Made by a program: the position numbers and the translations under genes. A stretch of DNA of 50,193 nt from Mediterranea sp. (in: CFB group bacteria) (GTDB taxonomy: Bacteria; Bacteroidota; Bacteroidia; Bacteroidales; Bacteroidaceae). How positions within the stretch are numbered: the stretch's first letter is position 1; each line of letters starts with the position of its first letter. This document shows, in pieces, positions 24,201 through 32,277 of this stretch. The notes under the pieces were generated by a model. That model searched no databases and was not told the DNA's origin. It saw nothing but the letters and a program-made list of their open reading frames with translations. The stretch lies in contig JAISIZ010000035.1 in the NCBI GenBank assembly GCA_031261785.1, positions 1 through 50,193 of the forward strand, written 5' to 3'.

Positions 24201-25291
24201 TCCTCCTCCACGCAAGTGATGTCGCCGTATCCGTCGAAACCGAACTTATAGATGCTCTTCCCGTAGTAGGCCAGCCCCTTCTTGTAGGTGCCCACCCATA
24301 CCAATCCGCCGGGATCGGCGTAGAGGGAGTAGACGGTGTTGTGGGGCAGGCTGCGCTCGTCGTGCTCGTCGGCGGTGAGCGTGGTGGTGGTGAGCGCTCG
24401 CTTGTCGACAACCTTTATGCCGCCTTGATCCAGGCCCATCCAGATGCGTCCGTCGGCATCCTGGGTGATGGCGTGCACGAAGTCCTGGGGGACGAAGCTG
24501 GCGACGCCCTTGAGGTCGTCGCGCCACTGGCGCTTCCCGAGGTCGTACACCCACAACCCGGGCACGCCGTATATCCAGGCGCATCCCTCGCGGTCGATGT
24601 AGCAGGAAAATACTTCCTGCGTGCGTAGGCCTGTCCACCCGGCAATGTCACGGTTAATCCATTCGAGACTCATCGTCTCCTTGCCGACGCAGGCCACAGC
24701 CCCGTCTTCGTAGGTCAACAGGAGATATCGCCCGGCTTCGGCCATGCCCGAGAGATTGTGGGCTGGCAGCCCGCCGTCGCCAATGGGGAGGAGGACGTGC
24801 CGTTGGCTCGCGTGGTCGTATCGGTAACATCCCTCGCCCGCCACGTAGAGCCACAGCGTCTGTCGGAGACTGTCGGCCAGGACCTCCGCAGGCGTCCCCC
24901 GACTTCCCATCCGTCGCATGAAAGGTCGCGGGTCGCGGGCGAACCGTTCGGTGGCGAGGTCGAGCAAGGCGTATCCGGCGTTGGTCTTCACCCAGCACTG
25001 TCCGTCGGCGGCCTCCACCATGCCAAGCACGTAGTTGTTGGGCAGCGAGGTGGTGTCGCCCGGAACGTGCCGGTACACCTTGAACCGGTAGCCGTCGTAA
25101 CGGTTCAGCCCTGAGGCGGTGCAAAACCATACGAATCCTTCGCTGTCCTTGGCGATGGCGTTGACGAGACTATAGGATAGGCCGGCTCCCGTGTCTATCC
25201 GCTTGAACAGGATAGGGCCGGCGTGTGCCACGGCGAGTGGCAGGAGTAGGATGATGGCGATAGTGACGAGGCGATATTTCGTTTCTTTCAT
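21218..25291 (-). CDS. Hybrid two-component system sensor/regulator (HTCS)
   Basis: About 1357 residues combining all parts of a two-component system. After a signal peptide (residues 1-25) comes a periplasmic double beta-propeller of Reg_prop repeats (about 26-720; repeated IWIGTLGGGL / VWVGTYKKGL type strands). Then follow a Y_Y_Y domain (GHYRLRVKAINSDG), one membrane helix near 790-812, and a histidine kinase with His850 in NISHELRTPL. The ATPase domain is followed by a receiver with Asp1153 in VLCDVMMPEMDG and a C-terminal AraC-type helix-turn-helix. HTCS proteins bind glycan fragments in the periplasm and switch on adjacent polysaccharide utilisation genes, here the GH18/SusCD locus. Start at 25291 by signal peptide. 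Confidence 0.95.
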   Translation of the reverse strand: MKETKYRLVTIAIILLLPLAVAHAGPILFKRIDTGAGLSYSLVNAIAKDSEGFVWFCTASGLNRYDGYRFKVYRHVPGDTTSLPNNYVLGMVEAADGQCWVKTNAGYALLDLATERFARDPRPFMRRMGSRGTPAEVLADSLRQTLWLYVAGEGCYRYDHASQRHVLLPIGDGGLPAHNLSGMAEAGRYLLLTYEDGAVACVGKETMSLEWINRDIAGWTGLRTQEVFSCYIDREGCAWIYGVPGLWVYDLGKRQWRDDLKGVASFVPQDFVHAITQDADGRIWMGLDQGGIKVVDKRALTTTTLTADEHDERSLPHNTVYSLYADPGGLVWVGTYKKGLAYYGKSIYKFGFDGYGDITCVEEDMPGGDLWLGTNDRGLLRVDPERKAAKTYSTENGQLPSNIVVSLLKTRGGELWVGMFHGGLLRIDADGRSTSFRMAEGGLANDNVWALAEDGDANIWIGTLGGGLQCYDTRARTFTTYTTANSGLPDNYIASIGVGSDHTLLVGTASNGIALMDLRDRKLTQSFTEHSTGEALVNDYINQVYEDSRQLVWIGTREGVSVYDRRHRRMAPHPVGAGMNDPVSAITEDKEGNVWISSSRELLRVEVERKDDIPRFKTRTYGVKDGLQRGDLNLRSIKTLRSGTIVVGGLYGINLFNPSTMRYNSELPRVMFTSLSLFGEEVKVGQAYQGRILLPRTLNRATEVKLGYKQNIVGVTFASDNFELPEEAGYVYRLDGVNDNWLTLPAGTHGVTFTNLSPGHYRLRVKAINSDGYPGTHEATLRLTVLPPPWRSIWAYIAYALLAAALLAAARRHILRRERGKYELRRMEEEAAKREELNQMKFRFFTNISHELRTPLTLIISPLEALVKEERDDTRKNTLELMRRNAQRLLYLVNQLLDFRKGEMSNHRLSPAEGDIIGFTRATCDAFLALAEKRGIHFSFLAGEERFTMAFDADKIGKVVVNLLSNAFKYTPQGGRVSVSVEHVGGEGEALEMKVADNGIGIGDSDKPYVFDRFYRANRKGMEETTGTGIGLSLVHDFVELHGGSVELFDNFGGGSVFVVRLPVTHVESQPGAETHDDLAEEPAEAVESPASSRPRREKGRPLVLVVDDNEDFRLFMKQNLELYYRVETAASGQQAWEMMNRGDELPDLVLCDVMMPEMDGNELTRLIKGNRRTACVPVILLTARQAAESKLEGLRTGADDYLTKPFSMDILQLRVDKLIEWRRNREEITPTIDPSPDPVAVTSMDEKLIQRAIRYVEENLQDPDLSVARMSRDLGMSRIRLYKKLLQITGRTPIEFIRLIRLKRAAQLLRESQMFVSEIAYEVGFSNPKYFSRYFREEFGELPTAYQRRAKEEGGA

Positions 25292-25324
25292 GCTTTTCGG
25301 GCTGCTTGGGGTTATTCGACAAGA

Positions 25325-25342
25325 CAAAGATAGGCAAATATA
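25325..25342 (-). promoter_or_regulatory. Two overlapping -7 boxes before the HTCS gene
   Basis: TATCTTTG (25325-25332) and TATATTTG (25335-25342) are both exact TAnnTTTG matches, 34 and 44 bp before the ATG. No -33 match was seen. Confidence 0.45.
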
Positions 25343-25394
25343 GATGTAAAGCATGCGCTATTTCCTGTTTTTTTAGTTCTCATACCATCCGCAT

Positions 25395-25525
25395 GAAAGG
25401 CTATCGGGTTTGCGAAATGCCTATATGGTTCGCGTGAGAGGTTAGCGATCCTAAATTTCGCATGGACAAAGAATCCCGGGATTATGTACTCATGTTTCGC
25501 GCAAACGAAGAGAATCCCGGGATCC
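25395..25525. repeat. Degenerate 41-bp-period repeats upstream of the HTCS gene
   Basis: Part of the 324-bp gap between the GH18 stop and the HTCS start. Positions 25398-25447 resemble 49320-49369 in array B (shared AGGCTATCGGGTT and GGTTCGCGTGA). Next come the palindrome AATCCCGGGATT at 25472-25483 and its near copy at 25513-25523, again exactly 41 bp apart. They could be array remnants or a paired operator. No gene is visible in the gap. Confidence 0.7.
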
Positions 25526-25615
25526 TTGCCATATACAGTGCGGAAATCTCTTCGATGTCCGCACGCTTCTTGAACGTTCAAATGTTGATCATGCCTTAGC
25601 CGCGATCACCTCCTC

Positions 25616-26542
25616 TTAATAGTTCTTCGGATACGACTGGCCGTCGTAAACGCAGGTGGAGTTGAAGGCGCCTTCGGCCACCGCATTCAGCACAGCCTGG
25701 TGGCTGTAGGATTTCAAATCGTAATAGCCTATGGCACCCCATCCTCCTTGAGCCACTTTCTGAGCGTTGCTCTTAACCGTCCGGACTGGATTCGATTGAT
25801 TAAAATTAATGACGTAAGGTGCATATTTTGATTTAGGCAAGCCCATTCCAGGAGAAGTCGCTACAATTCCAAAACGTCCATAAATACCGTAATTCATTAA
25901 AGCATTGACTGAAGAAAGCTCATTGCTATTACCAAAATCGTAAACGGTTATAATCTTACTTGGCATCTTGTTTCGCAATGACGTTAACAAATTGCCATAA
26001 GAACCGTTGATGTGCGTCGGATAACCATTACGCCCATATTCCGCCCATTCATCGTCAAAATCTACTCCATCCAATCCATACTGTGTTACGGCACTGGATA
26101 CCGCCGTAGCGAATTGTTCGATCTGGGTAGCGTTCATGTTGGCGAATCCCAACCCCGTGTGATCGCCTAATAAACCAAGCAACACCTTGATACCTTTCCG
26201 CTGTAAAGGCTGAATTAACGTTTCCTTATGGTCAAGAATGTATTGCACATTCGGATTGTTGTAAAGAATGGCATTATTGCCATCACCGCGGATATTAGCA
26301 GCAAACAGGATAACATAGTCGAAGAACGGTTCTCCCCCCATGGTGTACGATCCGGCATTCAATGGATTAACGGCGTTCACTTCCACATAGACAATATTTT
26401 TGATGCCTGTGGCAGAACGGGTAACAGGCTGAGCCGACGGTTGTTCGGCTGCCTCATTCACAAAATTCTCCTCATTGGAGCACGATTGAAAACCAAATGC
26501 CATTGCGATGATGGCGACGATTGAGATTAATAGTTGTCTCAT
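25616..26542 (-). CDS. GH18 endo-beta-N-acetylglucosaminidase-like lipoprotein
   Basis: 308-residue surface or periplasmic lipoprotein (lipobox Cys21 in GFQSCSNEE). The GH18 active-site motif DGxDxDxE is intact: LDGVDFDDEW with Asp161, Asp163 and the catalytic acid Glu165. GH18 enzymes of this size in SusCD loci cleave the chitobiose core of N-glycans (Endo H type); that specificity is inferred from context. Other barrel strands seen are IKVLLGLLGDH and KIITVYDFGN. It is the last gene of the locus, 178 bp after the GH18-like gene, so it may have its own promoter. Base composition is clearly more AT-rich than the rest of the locus, suggesting acquisition by transfer. Confidence 0.9.
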   Translation of the reverse strand: MRQLLISIVAIIAMAFGFQSCSNEENFVNEAAEQPSAQPVTRSATGIKNIVYVEVNAVNPLNAGSYTMGGEPFFDYVILFAANIRGDGNNAILYNNPNVQYILDHKETLIQPLQRKGIKVLLGLLGDHTGLGFANMNATQIEQFATAVSSAVTQYGLDGVDFDDEWAEYGRNGYPTHINGSYGNLLTSLRNKMPSKIITVYDFGNSNELSSVNALMNYGIYGRFGIVATSPGMGLPKSKYAPYVINFNQSNPVRTVKSNAQKVAQGGWGAIGYYDLKSYSHQAVLNAVAEGAFNSTCVYDGQSYPKNY

Positions 26543-26720
26543 ACTAATTTTAATTTTAATGAAATAAATAAATAAGCTTACGGGCTTTCCCTTACTCTAA
26601 CTTTCAGGTAGAGCGGCTATCGCCACCCAATTGGCCCGAGGTCACAAAATCTTTTTTTCCGCCCTTAGTGGAATTAATAGTTAGACGATTTATTCTATTT
26701 TCCATATACAGATGGTTTTA

Positions 26721-28289
26721 TCAGTAATCTTTGGGAACGAACTCCCAATGTGGGCTTCCGTATCCAAAATTATCATTATTTCCAACAGGTCCTATTTGGG
26801 TCACGCCTCCATAAATTTCGTATATATTACATTCGCTTCCCCAGGTAATGTACACGGCATAGGTTCCATCCGTTCCATCCGCTTTCACTTGTTCCACCTT
26901 ATCCACCACAAACACGTGATTGATTCCTTCCTCTATCATTCGTGGTTCGTCGAAAATATATGCGTTTATGGCTTCTTGTTCTTCGTATGACAGATGTATG
27001 TCCGAGTTTAACGCTCCCCATCTTTCCTTTTCCAAACCCGCTATAGGTTTTGTCCACCACCCTTCGGGAGTATCCCAAGGATTGATTATTTTGTTCACGC
27101 GGTCTGTCCACGCGTAATCGACCAATGCCCCCAACCCGATGCCGTCTTGCTCTTCAGATATGCTTTGAGGTGACTCGGCCGATTGGGTATAGGTGATAAT
27201 TTTATGCCCCAACGCCTCCTTTAGTTTGGCGACGAAACGGCAGAGGGTGCGTGCGGCTTCGCCATCGTCGACGGCTGAAGCCGCATAGTTAAAGTCAATG
27301 TCGTATAGATTCACCCCATCCAATTGATAGTAGTCAATCACGTCTTTGATGCGTTGGATAAAGATACTCATGGCCGGTCCGTCGAGATACGAAAATCCCA
27401 CTCCTTCCTTGCCTCCTTTGATGGTAAGGCAAGTTTGATGATTTAATTTCTGCAGCGGAACGATGTATTTCTCCCGTTTCTGGAGCACATAAGCCAAGTC
27501 GTCCTTCAAATACAGCTCAGGTAACCCATCAGCATCCTTCCTGACAGTGGCCGACAGTAGATTCACGATATCAAACGGATTAAAATAGAGTAGAGGCTCA
27601 TCGTTCTCGATATATAGCTTACTCATGATCAGCGGATTGACAAACTCCGGATCCACTCCTCCAATCTGGATATAGTTCTTCGGCGTGGCGTCGTATTCGG
27701 GCGGTACCTCACCCCATACGCTGATGCGGTAATAGAGGGTCTGGCGTTTCCCGGCGACGGCGGTCGACGCGCCTTCGGTGTCCACCGTGAGGGGGAGCAA
27801 GTAGACGGCCGACGCCAGCGAGGTGTCGTACCGGAAGGTGACGGTGAGGTCGGCCGATTGCAGCTTTCCCCGTTCCACCGTCAGCCGGCTGTCGTCGGAG
27901 AGTACCACTTGGCCCGGGGGAAATAGCTCGTACTTCGTCCCCTTGGCGGCGTTGAACACCGCCACAGCCGCCTCGTCGACACGGATAGTGTAGGTGGAGT
28001 TGGCCTCGGCGGGCTGGGTGAGACTGACGTGCAGGCGGTCGGCCATGTCGCGGTGATCCATGTCGATCAACGGGTTTTCGCGGACGTGGTTGTTGCTGCG
28101 AAGCATGCCCAGGGGCTGGTCTATCCCTCCCGTCTCGGGGAAGGTGCCGGCGGGAACGCTGATGTCGTTGTTTTCGCACGAGAAGAGCGATAATGCGAGA
28201 CTGGATCCGGCAAGTATCCCGACAATCGTGCCCACAATCCGTCCGAGAAGCCATCCCGACGGTATCACACGTTTATTTATTCGTTTCAT
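26721..28289 (-). CDS. DUF1735 plus GH18-like lipoprotein, apparently non-catalytic
   Basis: 522 residues. The lipobox Cys38 is in LSLFSCEN. A DUF1735 (BT_3987-type N-terminal) domain lies at about residues 60-195, with YTIRVDEAAVAVFNAAKGTKYELF. A GH18-like barrel follows from about 205. At the place of the GH18 motif it reads LDGVNLYDIDFNY (residues 323-335), without the catalytic Glu, so it probably binds rather than cuts glycan. The start ATG at 28289 is chosen because an open frame reaching 28829 overlaps the upstream gene. Base composition changes sharply near residue 200, at the domain border. Confidence 0.85.
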   Translation of the reverse strand: MKRINKRVIPSGWLLGRIVGTIVGILAGSSLALSLFSCENNDISVPAGTFPETGGIDQPLGMLRSNNHVRENPLIDMDHRDMADRLHVSLTQPAEANSTYTIRVDEAAVAVFNAAKGTKYELFPPGQVVLSDDSRLTVERGKLQSADLTVTFRYDTSLASAVYLLPLTVDTEGASTAVAGKRQTLYYRISVWGEVPPEYDATPKNYIQIGGVDPEFVNPLIMSKLYIENDEPLLYFNPFDIVNLLSATVRKDADGLPELYLKDDLAYVLQKREKYIVPLQKLNHQTCLTIKGGKEGVGFSYLDGPAMSIFIQRIKDVIDYYQLDGVNLYDIDFNYAASAVDDGEAARTLCRFVAKLKEALGHKIITYTQSAESPQSISEEQDGIGLGALVDYAWTDRVNKIINPWDTPEGWWTKPIAGLEKERWGALNSDIHLSYEEQEAINAYIFDEPRMIEEGINHVFVVDKVEQVKADGTDGTYAVYITWGSECNIYEIYGGVTQIGPVGNNDNFGYGSPHWEFVPKDY

Positions 28290-28318
28290 AATCGTTTCTT
28301 TTTTTATGAGGGTTATCG

Positions 28319-29644
28319 TTATTCGGTCTTGTTGAGTTGAGGCACTTCGATGCCCGACGGCCAGAGGTCGGTGTCGCTTACGTCGTACTCTTCCACGGGT
28401 TCCTTGGTCTTCCAGTAGCGCACGATGTGGGCGTCGTTGCCCAGCGAGGAGTAGTCCTTGATGTTGTCGCCCGTTCCCTCGTTGAACTTCCAGTAGGCCA
28501 GCAGGTGCGTCTCTTGCTCGGGCGCGTCGACGTCGTACATGTGTTCCCAGATTTCGTCGCGCGTGCGGGCCACGTCCCATACGCGCACCTCGCAGACGTT
28601 GCCGTTCAGTTGGCGGTCGGTCAGCCACCGGTCGTTGTACGAGCGTCCCACGTAGAAGAGCCAGTCGCCGTCGCCCTTGGCAGGCGCGCTCTCCATCTTG
28701 CGGTTGGCGAGGTTGATCTCGCTGAAGTCGCTGTTGCCGTAGTTGGTGGAGCGGCTCTGCTCCTGTCCGTTGACGTAGATGGCGATGGTCTTGCCGGCTA
28801 TGTCGTAGGTCAGTGCCAGATGGTACCACTCCCCGACGTTCAGCAACTTGGCTTTATTGGCCTCCGGAAATTTCCCCGCGGGCGTCTGCACCTGGAGCTG
28901 CCTGCGGTTGAATCCGGCGTCGCCGATGCGGAAGCAGAGGTACTGCTCGATGCCGATGAGGCTGGTGATGTCGACCATCTTGTCCTCGTCGAAGGAGCCG
29001 ACGCGAACCAGCATCTCGAGCGTGACGGCCTTCAGGCCGTTCAGTCGGGCGGCGTTGCCTTGTGGTTCCGTACCCCAATTGGGCACGTAGAATCCGGGCA
29101 CCTCCACGTAGCAGTTCTTCAGGTCGACGGCCGTGGTGATGGCACTCGATCGCCTCACCACGTACCAGTAGGTCGACGAACCGCGCAGCAGGTCGGCACC
29201 TTGCGATCCGGTGAGCGTCACGGGGCAGAGGTACGACTGGTCGATCGCCAGTTCCGTGAGATTGGTGAAGCTGATCCGCACCGAGGGGGAGTTGACCTTC
29301 CCCGCAGGGATGCTCACCTTGTCGGCCTCGAGCCGACGATGCTTCTCGGGCAGGGCGACGTAGCGCGTGTTGTGACTGGCGTTGAACTCGTCGACCAACG
29401 CGGGGTCGATGGCGATGCCCACTGTCACCTCGTTCTCTACGGGGAAGGCGAGCTTGGCGGCGAAAGTTCTCTCCCTCGTGTCGATGGTCTTGTTGAAAGT
29501 CATCACTTCGGAGGTCTTCGTTTCGGCCACGTTGAGGTACACGCCATTGTCGGCGGGGGTGCGCCCGGTATAGTCGGTATTGTCGCAGGCGGCGGCCAGG
29601 AGCAGGCAGGCGGCCAGGGCAACCAAGGTATCTATCTTCTTCAT
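28319..29644 (-). CDS. DUF1735 plus LamG (concanavalin-like) surface lipoprotein
   Basis: 441 residues, lipobox Cys in LLLAAACDN. An N-terminal DUF1735 domain (about 30-170; VTVGIAIDPALVDEFNASHN) is followed by a laminin-G/concanavalin jelly-roll (about 200-420) with VTLEMLVRVGSF, LNVGEWYHLALTYD and the closing NGNVCEVRVWDVARTRDEI. Proteins with this layout occupy the SusE/F position in N-glycan loci and bind glycan at the cell surface. The gene lies 14 bp after the preceding lipoprotein gene and 29 bp before the GH18-like gene, all in one operon. An open frame back to 30208 is rejected because it overlaps the upstream gene. Confidence 0.87.
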   Translation of the reverse strand: MKKIDTLVALAACLLLAAACDNTDYTGRTPADNGVYLNVAETKTSEVMTFNKTIDTRERTFAAKLAFPVENEVTVGIAIDPALVDEFNASHNTRYVALPEKHRRLEADKVSIPAGKVNSPSVRISFTNLTELAIDQSYLCPVTLTGSQGADLLRGSSTYWYVVRRSSAITTAVDLKNCYVEVPGFYVPNWGTEPQGNAARLNGLKAVTLEMLVRVGSFDEDKMVDITSLIGIEQYLCFRIGDAGFNRRQLQVQTPAGKFPEANKAKLLNVGEWYHLALTYDIAGKTIAIYVNGQEQSRSTNYGNSDFSEINLANRKMESAPAKGDGDWLFYVGRSYNDRWLTDRQLNGNVCEVRVWDVARTRDEIWEHMYDVDAPEQETHLLAYWKFNEGTGDNIKDYSSLGNDAHIVRYWKTKEPVEEYDVSDTDLWPSGIEVPQLNKTE

Positions 29645-29658
29645 ATTCGTATTCTCCT

Positions 29659-30639
29659 CTATTTTAACGGTGATGGGTTGAGGGTCTGTATGGCTTGCCG
29701 TATCTCCTGGTAGGTATCGGCGGGATGCGCGTAATCGGCGACGGCGTTGCGCACCAGGATTCCCCCCACGGGTCCGCTGTCGATGACTTGCTGAGAGAGG
29801 TAGGGTACTTGCGCCGCCTGGAGGTTGTCCTCGTCCTTGACGCTCAGCTCGGGATCGGCCATGATGAACAGCCGCTCGGCCGACACACCTTCCACCTGCC
29901 GGGCCTCGGCTATCTTGATGCGCAGCTGGTCGGTGTTGCCTATGGAGGTGGTGTTGAGCACGTAGAGGGCGAACAGGTCGCGGCTCCCTTGAGGGATGAA
30001 GCGCGCGTTGCCCTCGAAGAGAAGCGTCTTCGCCGCCTGTGCCAATGGATTGAGCTTGTCGAGCAGCAGCTGGCGGGCGGTGCCGATGGAGGTATCGCTG
30101 CCTTCGAGGTCGAGGTCGCCCGTATAGCTCAAGTAGGCTCCGTCGAGCCGTTCCTCGTCGATGAGGCCGATCATCTTCTCCAGCGCGGGTGTGAGCGCGG
30201 CGCTCCATTCCTGTCCGGCGTCGTCGGCCGCTTTCTTGATGGCGGTGAGATCGAGCTTGTAGAGGAAGCGGGTGGCGAAGAGCTGTCGGGCGGAGACGAT
30301 GTCGCTTCTGTCAGCGTCGGTCAGGGCGTCGGCGCGCTCGAGCACGACGGCGTCGACGCTGTCGGGCAGGGAGCGGATGAAGTCCTTCTCGCCCCGGCTG
30401 CCGTCGCGTCCGTTGTCGAAGCCGACGTACACTTCGTAGTGCGTCCGCTGCTTATAGTCGCGCACGGCTCGCGCGTAGCGGGCAAACAGTTCGGGATTTT
30501 GTTGTCCCGGCGTTTGTGGGGTATAGTCCACCGTTTCGGTGTCGGTCCAGTCGCCGCAAGCGCCGAGCGTTGCGCACAGGCTTGCCAAGAGGGCCACGGC
30601 CAGCGTGCCGAGGCCAAATATGCTATATCTATGTTTCAT
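29659..30639 (-). CDS. GH18-like surface lipoprotein lacking the catalytic motif
   Basis: 326 residues, lipobox Cys28 in LGACGDW. The fold looks like a BT1044-type GH18 barrel (FARYARAVRDYKQRTHYEVY, DAVVLERADALTDAD). The motif position reads LDGAYLSYTGDLD (residues 165-177), with no DGxDxDxE, so hydrolysis is unlikely. It sits directly behind SusD (30-bp gap), where N-glycan loci carry surface glycan-binding proteins. A binding role is inferred. The domain call is less certain than for its neighbours because it rests on fold pattern alone. Confidence 0.75.
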   Translation of the reverse strand: MKHRYSIFGLGTLAVALLASLCATLGACGDWTDTETVDYTPQTPGQQNPELFARYARAVRDYKQRTHYEVYVGFDNGRDGSRGEKDFIRSLPDSVDAVVLERADALTDADRSDIVSARQLFATRFLYKLDLTAIKKAADDAGQEWSAALTPALEKMIGLIDEERLDGAYLSYTGDLDLEGSDTSIGTARQLLLDKLNPLAQAAKTLLFEGNARFIPQGSRDLFALYVLNTTSIGNTDQLRIKIAEARQVEGVSAERLFIMADPELSVKDEDNLQAAQVPYLSQQVIDSGPVGGILVRNAVADYAHPADTYQEIRQAIQTLNPSPLK

Positions 30640-30669
30640 GATCCATTCGTATTGGTTAGGAAATGATGT

Positions 30670-32265
30670 TTACGTTCGGGGTTTCTTGTCCCACCACACG
30701 TTGGTTCCGTTGGTGTCGCCTCCCTGGTTGTTGTCGCTCTCTCGTATCAACATGCCGATGGCGGCGTCGGTGTTCTCGGGATTCAGGTTCTTCTCTTCCG
30801 AAGGGTAGGCCAGGCGGCGTATGCCATAGTTGGTGTCGACATGCGGGTCGTTGTTGACCACGACGGGGAGCAGCCGCGGATATCCCGTGCGGCGATGTTC
30901 GCTCCACGCCTCTATACCGTTGGGGAACAGGGCAATCCACTTTTGGGTAATGACGCGTTCGAGATTCTCCTCCATGCCGGCGTCGGAGCTATCGTTCCAC
31001 TTCACGGTAATGTTTCCCGGCGCTCCCGCGCTGGATTCGCTCAGCGGGTCGGTGTAGGCCTGCGGCGACCCGGTGCTCTCGAGATAGGTATCGGCCCCGC
31101 TCACGCCATGCTCTTCCATGGAGAGCCTGACTCCCTCCTCGTAGAACGTCTTGGCGTCGCCACCCATGGCCCAGCCCCGCAGGGCGCCTTCGGCCCGCAG
31201 GAACGACACTTCGGCGGCCGTCATCCATACGTAGGGATCCTTGGACGTCATGAGGCGGTTGGAGAAGGAGCTGACGAGGCGCTCGTCCGGATAGCTGGAG
31301 TTGATGCCGATGCGCATGCCCACGTATCCGTCGTCGGAGCCTATCGGCACCTTGGTGAAGTAGGCCGGCAACCGCGGGTCCTTGTAGCCGTTCATGTAGC
31401 AGATGATGTCGGCACCTACCCGGTAGTCGCTCCAGTCGTTGAAGCAGAGTGCCGAGCGGTTCTCCTCGACATGGAACAAGGCGTTGTCCTTGTTCGCCTC
31501 GATGACACCGGCTCGCACCGCCTTCTCGGCTACTTCCCTGGCCTGGGCGGCCTGGGCGGTGTAGGTGAGACGCATGGCCAGGCGGAGCTGCATGGAGTGC
31601 AGGTAAAGCTGCCACTGCCTCAGGTTGCCGTAGTACACGTCGTCGAGCTTCTCGAATCCGCTGTTGCCTCCAGTCGCATTCGCCTCCAAGGCCTGGTCGG
31701 CTTCGTCGAGTTCCTTGAACATCTGGGTGTAGACTTCTTGCTGGGAGTCGTATGGCGATTCCAGTCCGCTGGGTTCGAAGCCGTTGGCGGGGATGACCTT
31801 GCTGTATGGGATGGGGCCATACATATCCGTCAGCCGTTGCATGATCGATACCCGCAGCAGCCTGGCCAAGGCCAGCGCCACGTCGTTATCTTCCTTCTTC
31901 AGGATTTGGTTGTAGTTGGGGTAAGTGCCCGTGATCACGTCGCTGAATGGCGCCCTGGCCCAGTCGACCTTAGGGTTGTAGGTGGAGAACTTCTCTTTCC
32001 ATCCGGTACGCGTCTCGCCGAAGTATCCGGCGTAGGCGCCTCCGCACATGGCTTCCATGAACTGGTAGAGGTGTTCCTGCGTGGGGATGACCATGCCTTG
32101 CAGTCCCACTAGGACCGAACGGATATCGTAGTTGTCGCGTCCCATCTCCTTGTCGGTCACCTCGTCGCGGTCGCGGTTGATGTCGTCGTCCATGCAGCCG
32201 GAGCACATAGCCACGCAAAACACGATTGCCAGCAGGGCCCCCATGTACTTTCCTGTATTTCTCAT
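30670..32265 (-). CDS. SusD/RagB-type outer-membrane lipoprotein
   Basis: 531 residues with lipobox Cys24 in MCSGCMDD. Alpha-helical SusD-fold features include LALARLLRVSIMQRLTDMYGPIPYSKV (TPR-like helices), NLRQWQLYLHSMQLRLAMRL, the WMTAAEVSFLRAEGAL segment and the C-terminal QKWIALFPNGIEAWSEHRRT. It forms the lid over the SusC barrel and delivers glycan to it. It starts 12 bp after the SusC stop, the standard pairing. The divergent SusD_2-like helices suggest the RagB/SusD_2 subgroup. Confidence 0.94.
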   Translation of the reverse strand: MRNTGKYMGALLAIVFCVAMCSGCMDDDINRDRDEVTDKEMGRDNYDIRSVLVGLQGMVIPTQEHLYQFMEAMCGGAYAGYFGETRTGWKEKFSTYNPKVDWARAPFSDVITGTYPNYNQILKKEDNDVALALARLLRVSIMQRLTDMYGPIPYSKVIPANGFEPSGLESPYDSQQEVYTQMFKELDEADQALEANATGGNSGFEKLDDVYYGNLRQWQLYLHSMQLRLAMRLTYTAQAAQAREVAEKAVRAGVIEANKDNALFHVEENRSALCFNDWSDYRVGADIICYMNGYKDPRLPAYFTKVPIGSDDGYVGMRIGINSSYPDERLVSSFSNRLMTSKDPYVWMTAAEVSFLRAEGALRGWAMGGDAKTFYEEGVRLSMEEHGVSGADTYLESTGSPQAYTDPLSESSAGAPGNITVKWNDSSDAGMEENLERVITQKWIALFPNGIEAWSEHRRTGYPRLLPVVVNNDPHVDTNYGIRRLAYPSEEKNLNPENTDAAIGMLIRESDNNQGGDTNGTNVWWDKKPRT

Positions 32266-32277
32266 ATCTTCCTTGTT

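Noticed and set aside
28290..28829. 180-codon N-terminal extension of the DUF1735/GH18-like gene
   Set aside because: It overlaps the LamG lipoprotein gene in another frame, while the ATG at 28289 begins a clean lipoprotein signal sequence.
29645..30208. N-terminal extension of the DUF1735-LamG gene
   Set aside because: It overlaps the preceding GH18-like gene out of frame, and the ATG at 29644 starts directly with a lipoprotein signal.
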